A stretch of DNA of 27,984 nt, taken from Halieaceae bacterium UBA6060. GTDB taxonomy: Bacteria; Pseudomonadota; Gammaproteobacteria; Pseudomonadales; Halieaceae. A program made the translations under genes and the position numbers. This document shows positions 25,734 to 27,984 of this stretch, piece by piece (position 1 is the first letter of the stretch; every line of letters begins with the position of its first letter). Below the pieces are notes generated by a model. The model did no database searches. It saw only the letters and a program-made list of their open reading frames with translations, and had not been told where the DNA came from. The stretch covers positions 1 to 27,984 of the forward strand of contig DIYG01000169.1 in assembly GCA_002428935.1 (NCBI GenBank), given 5' to 3'.

Positions 25734-26771
25734 TTATTCTGTCGAGAGCAAGTCTATCGTATGCCGATCCATACGTTCCATGGCCATACCACCACCACGG
25801 GCAACGCAGGTCAGAGGGTCTTCCGCCACAACCACCGGCAAACCCGTTTCTGCGGCGATCAGTCGATCGAGATCGCGCAACAAAGCGCCACCGCCGGTCA
25901 GAACGATTCCGCTTTCAGCAATGTCCGCCGCCAATTCCGGTGGCGATTGCTCAAGAGCGGATTTTACCGACTGCACAATAGAGGCTAAGGGGTCCTGAAG
26001 GGACTCGAGAATTTCATCGCTGTTAAGGGTAAAGCTCCGCGGCACACCTTCGGCGAGGTTGCGACCGCGAACGTCGATTTCCCGCAACTCGCTACCGGCG
26101 AAGGCGCAACCCACCTCCTGCTTGATTTTCTCCGCCGTGGAGTCGCCGATAAGCGTTCCATAACGTCGGCGCACGTAAGAGACGATCGCTTCGTCAAAGC
26201 GGTCACCACCGAGGCGCACGGAATCCGAGTAGACCACGCCATTGAGAGAGATGATGGCAATTTCCGTGGTACCACCACCCACGTCCACCACCATGCTGCC
26301 AGCGGCTTCCTCCACCTCAAGACCAGCGCCTATGGCGGCGGCCATGGGTTCCTCGATAAGCCGCACCTCCCGGGCACCGGCGGAGAGGGCCGATTCGCGG
26401 ATGGCTTTGCGCTCAACCTGCGTCGACTTGCAGGGCACACATACGAGGACACGGGGACTGGGTCGAATAAAACGCGTTTCATGCACCTTGGCGATAAAGT
26501 GCTGGAGCATTTTTTCCGTAACCTGAAAATCGGCGATGACGCCATCTTTCAGGGGCCGGATGGCGGTGATATTGCCGGGCGTTCGCCCGAGCATGCGCTT
26601 CGCATCGGTGCCTACGGCCTCAATGGTTTTCTGTCCGTTGTGGACCCGAATGGCCACGACGGAAGGCTCGTCCAGGACGATACCCTGTCCACGTACGTAG
26701 ATCAGGGTGTTGGCGGTTCCCAAATCGATCGAAAGATCGTTCGAGAACATACCTCGTAGTTTCTTCAGCAT
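25734..26771 (-). CDS. mreB: MreB, actin-like rod-shape protein
   Basis: 345-residue MreB (E. coli 347), forming membrane-bound filaments that organise lateral wall synthesis. Phosphate 1 DLGTANT at residues 16-22, phosphate 2 VDVGGGTTE around 162-170, and the adenosine motif TGGGALLRDL near the C-terminus. The N-terminal MLKKLRGMFSNDL is the usual amphipathic membrane-binding helix. It heads the mreB-mreC-mreD-maf-rng-yhdP run and is divergent from gatC. The Shine-Dalgarno is poor. The mreC frame continues in phase directly after the mreB TAA. Confidence 0.97.
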   Translation of the reverse strand: MLKKLRGMFSNDLSIDLGTANTLIYVRGQGIVLDEPSVVAIRVHNGQKTIEAVGTDAKRMLGRTPGNITAIRPLKDGVIADFQVTEKMLQHFIAKVHETRFIRPSPRVLVCVPCKSTQVERKAIRESALSAGAREVRLIEEPMAAAIGAGLEVEEAAGSMVVDVGGGTTEIAIISLNGVVYSDSVRLGGDRFDEAIVSYVRRRYGTLIGDSTAEKIKQEVGCAFAGSELREIDVRGRNLAEGVPRSFTLNSDEILESLQDPLASIVQSVKSALEQSPPELAADIAESGIVLTGGGALLRDLDRLIAAETGLPVVVAEDPLTCVARGGGMAMERMDRHTIDLLSTE

Positions 26772-26926
26772 GTAATAGGTATATCCGTTACCGTCAGGCG
26801 CGACATCAAACCGGTGTATATCCCCTGGCTACTCAAAACGCGCAACCTTCCATGTACTACCTCCGGTTTCAGTACCGGTCATTTTCCGCAGTATCAAACA
26901 TCCAACACGCGCTGGGAATCGGCCGA

Positions 26927-26957
26927 TTGACCCGCGTGGAGCATGGTGAAACATAGA
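26927..26957 (+). promoter_or_regulatory. Possible promoter upstream of the small ORF and gatC
   Basis: TTGACC (26927-26932) matches the -35 consensus at 5 of 6 positions. The best -10, CATAGA (26952-26957), is 19 bases away and matches only 3 of 6. It points towards the small ORF and gatC. Another weak pair, TTGGGC (27102) and TAAGGT (27123), lies closer to gatC with 15-base spacing. Confidence 0.25.
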
Positions 26958-27033
26958 GTGATTAAGCGGTGAATCGCGGTACGAAAAGCAGCGGGAAAAA
27001 CAGAAAAACAAAGGAAGGTCGCCAGGAGACATC

Positions 27034-27120
27034 ATGATGCGGTTTTTCTGGCGTCAGACTCGGTGTTTTGATGCTGCGCAAGAGTATCAACGGCGGGGGT
27101 GTTGGGCAAGGATCAAATGA
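27034..27120 (+). CDS. Possible 28-residue small protein or leader peptide upstream of gatC
   Basis: A 29-codon frame (including the stop) begins with two consecutive ATGs and ends in TGA 44 bases before gatC. AGGAG lies 5 bases before the first ATG, a better ribosome site than those of most genes here. The peptide is basic and aromatic, beginning MMRFFWRQTRCF, with two Trp, two Cys and three Gln. It has no signal peptide or membrane helix and I recognise no family. The ATGs sit inside the palindrome CATCATGATG and an enclosing 6-bp inverted repeat, so the start could be masked in RNA structure. It may be chance; conservation is the test. Confidence 0.35.
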   Translation: MMRFFWRQTRCFDAAQEYQRRGCWARIK

Positions 27121-27164
27121 GGTAAGGTGCGCCGCCTACCGAGATCTACCCCCAAACGACTGCC

Positions 27165-27452
27165 ATGAGCGTAACCAGCGACACGATAAGCGAGATGGCG
27201 CAGCTCGCCCGACTGCGGGTGACCGATGAGGAACTGCCGTCTGTCACGGAGAGTTTCAACGCCATTCTCGATCTGTTTGAACAACTTCAAGCCGCAACCA
27301 CGGATGCCGTGGAACCCATGGCCAACCCCCTGGACGCAACGCAGGTTTTACGCGCGGATGAGGTGACGGAAGCCAATGCGCGGGACGCTCTTCAGGCCGT
27401 CGCACCCCTCGTGGAGGACGGGCTGTACCTTGTGCCCCGGGTCGTGGAATGA
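27165..27452 (+). CDS. gatC: Aspartyl/glutamyl-tRNA amidotransferase subunit C
   Basis: 95-residue GatC, the small scaffold subunit of the GatCAB amidotransferase, which converts Glu-tRNA(Gln) or Asp-tRNA(Asn) to the amidated form. Conserved features: ISEMAQLARLRVTDEEL at the N-terminus, the LDLFEQLQAATTDAVEPMANPL centre, and the C-terminal GLYLVPRVVE. Full family length. It is followed by gatA after 45 bases. Divergence from mreB is also seen in Pseudomonas as I recall. Confidence 0.96.
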   Translation: MSVTSDTISEMAQLARLRVTDEELPSVTESFNAILDLFEQLQAATTDAVEPMANPLDATQVLRADEVTEANARDALQAVAPLVEDGLYLVPRVVE

Positions 27453-27497
27453 AGCTCCCGATGCAACACCGGCAACGGCCGAGCACGGAGACTCCTC

Positions 27498-27984
27498 ATG
27501 GCTGATTCTCTGCTCGATCAGGGTTTGAGCTCTATCAGCAAAGCCCTGGAGACCGGAAAGACCACCAGCACTGCCCTGACCGAAGAGGCTCTGGGGCGCG
27601 TTCGCGATCTTGATCCGCGTCTCAATAGCTTCATTACCGTCGATGAAGCCGGTGCCAGAGCCCAGGCGCAACAGGCCGACGAGCAGCGCGCGGCCGGCCG
27701 GGGCGGCCCCTTAACCGGTATTCCCATCGCCCATAAAGATATCTTCTGCACCCGCGGTCTGCGTACAAGCTGCGCCTCGCGCATGCTCGACAACTTCGCG
27801 CCCCCCTACGATGCCACCGTGGTGGAACGATTGGCTTCGGCGGGCCTGGTCGTGGTGGGAAAAACCAATATGGACGAATTCGCCATGGGATCGTCCAACG
27901 AAAATAGCTACTACGGTGCCTGCCGGAATCCGTGGGCCGAAGACCGTGTTCCCGGGGGGTCCTCGGGAGGGTCCGCCGCCGCCG
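27498..27984 (+). CDS. gatA: Aspartyl/glutamyl-tRNA amidotransferase subunit A (partial)
   Basis: The first 162 codons of GatA, the glutaminase subunit of GatCAB and an amidase-signature enzyme; the gene runs off the right edge (full GatA is about 485 residues). Of the Ser-cisSer-Lys triad, Lys80 (PIAHKDIF) and the cis-serine Ser155 (PGGSSGGS) are visible. The nucleophilic serine lies beyond the edge. GGAG is 7 bases before the ATG. gatB would be expected downstream. Confidence 0.96.
   Translation, partial: MADSLLDQGLSSISKALETGKTTSTALTEEALGRVRDLDPRLNSFITVDEAGARAQAQQADEQRAAGRGGPLTGIPIAHKDIFCTRGLRTSCASRMLDNFAPPYDATVVERLASAGLVVVGKTNMDEFAMGSSNENSYYGACRNPWAEDRVPGGSSGGSAAA

Larger units (their letters stand above)
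26772..27164. other. mreB/gatC divergent intergenic region
   Basis: 393 bases without a standard gene. It must hold the promoters for mreB (minus) and gatC (plus). On the minus strand ATGACC and TAGTAC (fwd 26882-26877 and 26859-26854) have 17-base spacing but match poorly. A CCGGT/ACCGG inverted repeat sits at 26863-26878. A purine-rich stretch covers about 26979-27019. CGCCAG (27020-27025) and CTGGCG (27048-27053) form a 6-bp inverted repeat that encloses the palindrome CATCATGATG (27030-27039). A possible 28-codon small ORF starts within that structure. Confidence 0.6.

Noticed and set aside
26829..27035. 68-codon minus-strand ORF between mreB and gatC
   Set aside because: No Shine-Dalgarno, no recognisable domain and unusual composition; its ATG arises from the palindrome shared with the plus-strand small ORF.

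Overview
This 28 kb window is a dense, high-GC block of conserved bacterial housekeeping genes. It has 28 protein genes (the last one cut by the right edge) plus one possible 28-codon small ORF. I see no tRNA, rRNA, mobile element or CRISPR array. Gene content and order match the gammaproteobacterial rpoN/mreB chromosomal region as I remember it from Pseudomonas and E. coli: zapE, zapG, degS, his genes, murA, ibaG, mla, kds/lpt, rpoN-hpf-ptsN-rapZ-ptsO, darP, yhdP, rng, maf, mreDCB and gatCA. A marine Cellvibrionales/Halieaceae-type gammaproteobacterium fits, but that assignment is inference.

Layout. At 93-3794 lie zapE (minus), zapG (plus), a NIF3-family gene (minus) and the degS/algW protease (plus). 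At 3896-8161 a minus-strand run reads mlaC > ibaG > murA > hisG > hisD. From 8385 to 12847 a plus-strand operon reads yrbG > kdsD > kdsC > lptC > lptA > lptB, covering Kdo synthesis and LPS export. After a 254-base gap it continues as rpoN > hpf > ptsN > rapZ > ptsO > mgtE > darP: sigma-54, ribosome hibernation, the nitrogen PTS, envelope-precursor control, Mg2+ transport and 50S assembly. At 18436-26771 a minus-strand run reads mreB > mreC > mreD > maf > rng > yhdP, covering cell shape, nucleotide and RNA housekeeping and an AsmA-like envelope lipid-transport protein. A 393-base divergent intergenic region separates mreB from gatC-gatA.

How the genes work together. Much of the window concerns building the envelope: peptidoglycan precursor (MurA), LPS (KdsD, KdsC, LptCAB), phospholipid traffic (MlaC, YhdP), shape (MreBCD), division (ZapE, ZapG), envelope stress (DegS) and precursor-flux control (RapZ, PTS-Ntr).

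I did not find a convincing new system. The points most worth checking are: an mlaC whose usual partners mlaF, mlaE, mlaD and mlaB are absent from their expected positions; an mreC whose conserved N-terminus extends upstream of any ATG, GTG or TTG, suggesting an unusual AUC start or a sequence error; a well-placed ribosome site in front of a 28-codon ORF upstream of gatC; a 50-base tail-to-tail coding overlap of darP and yhdP; and a long acidic disordered tail on LptA.
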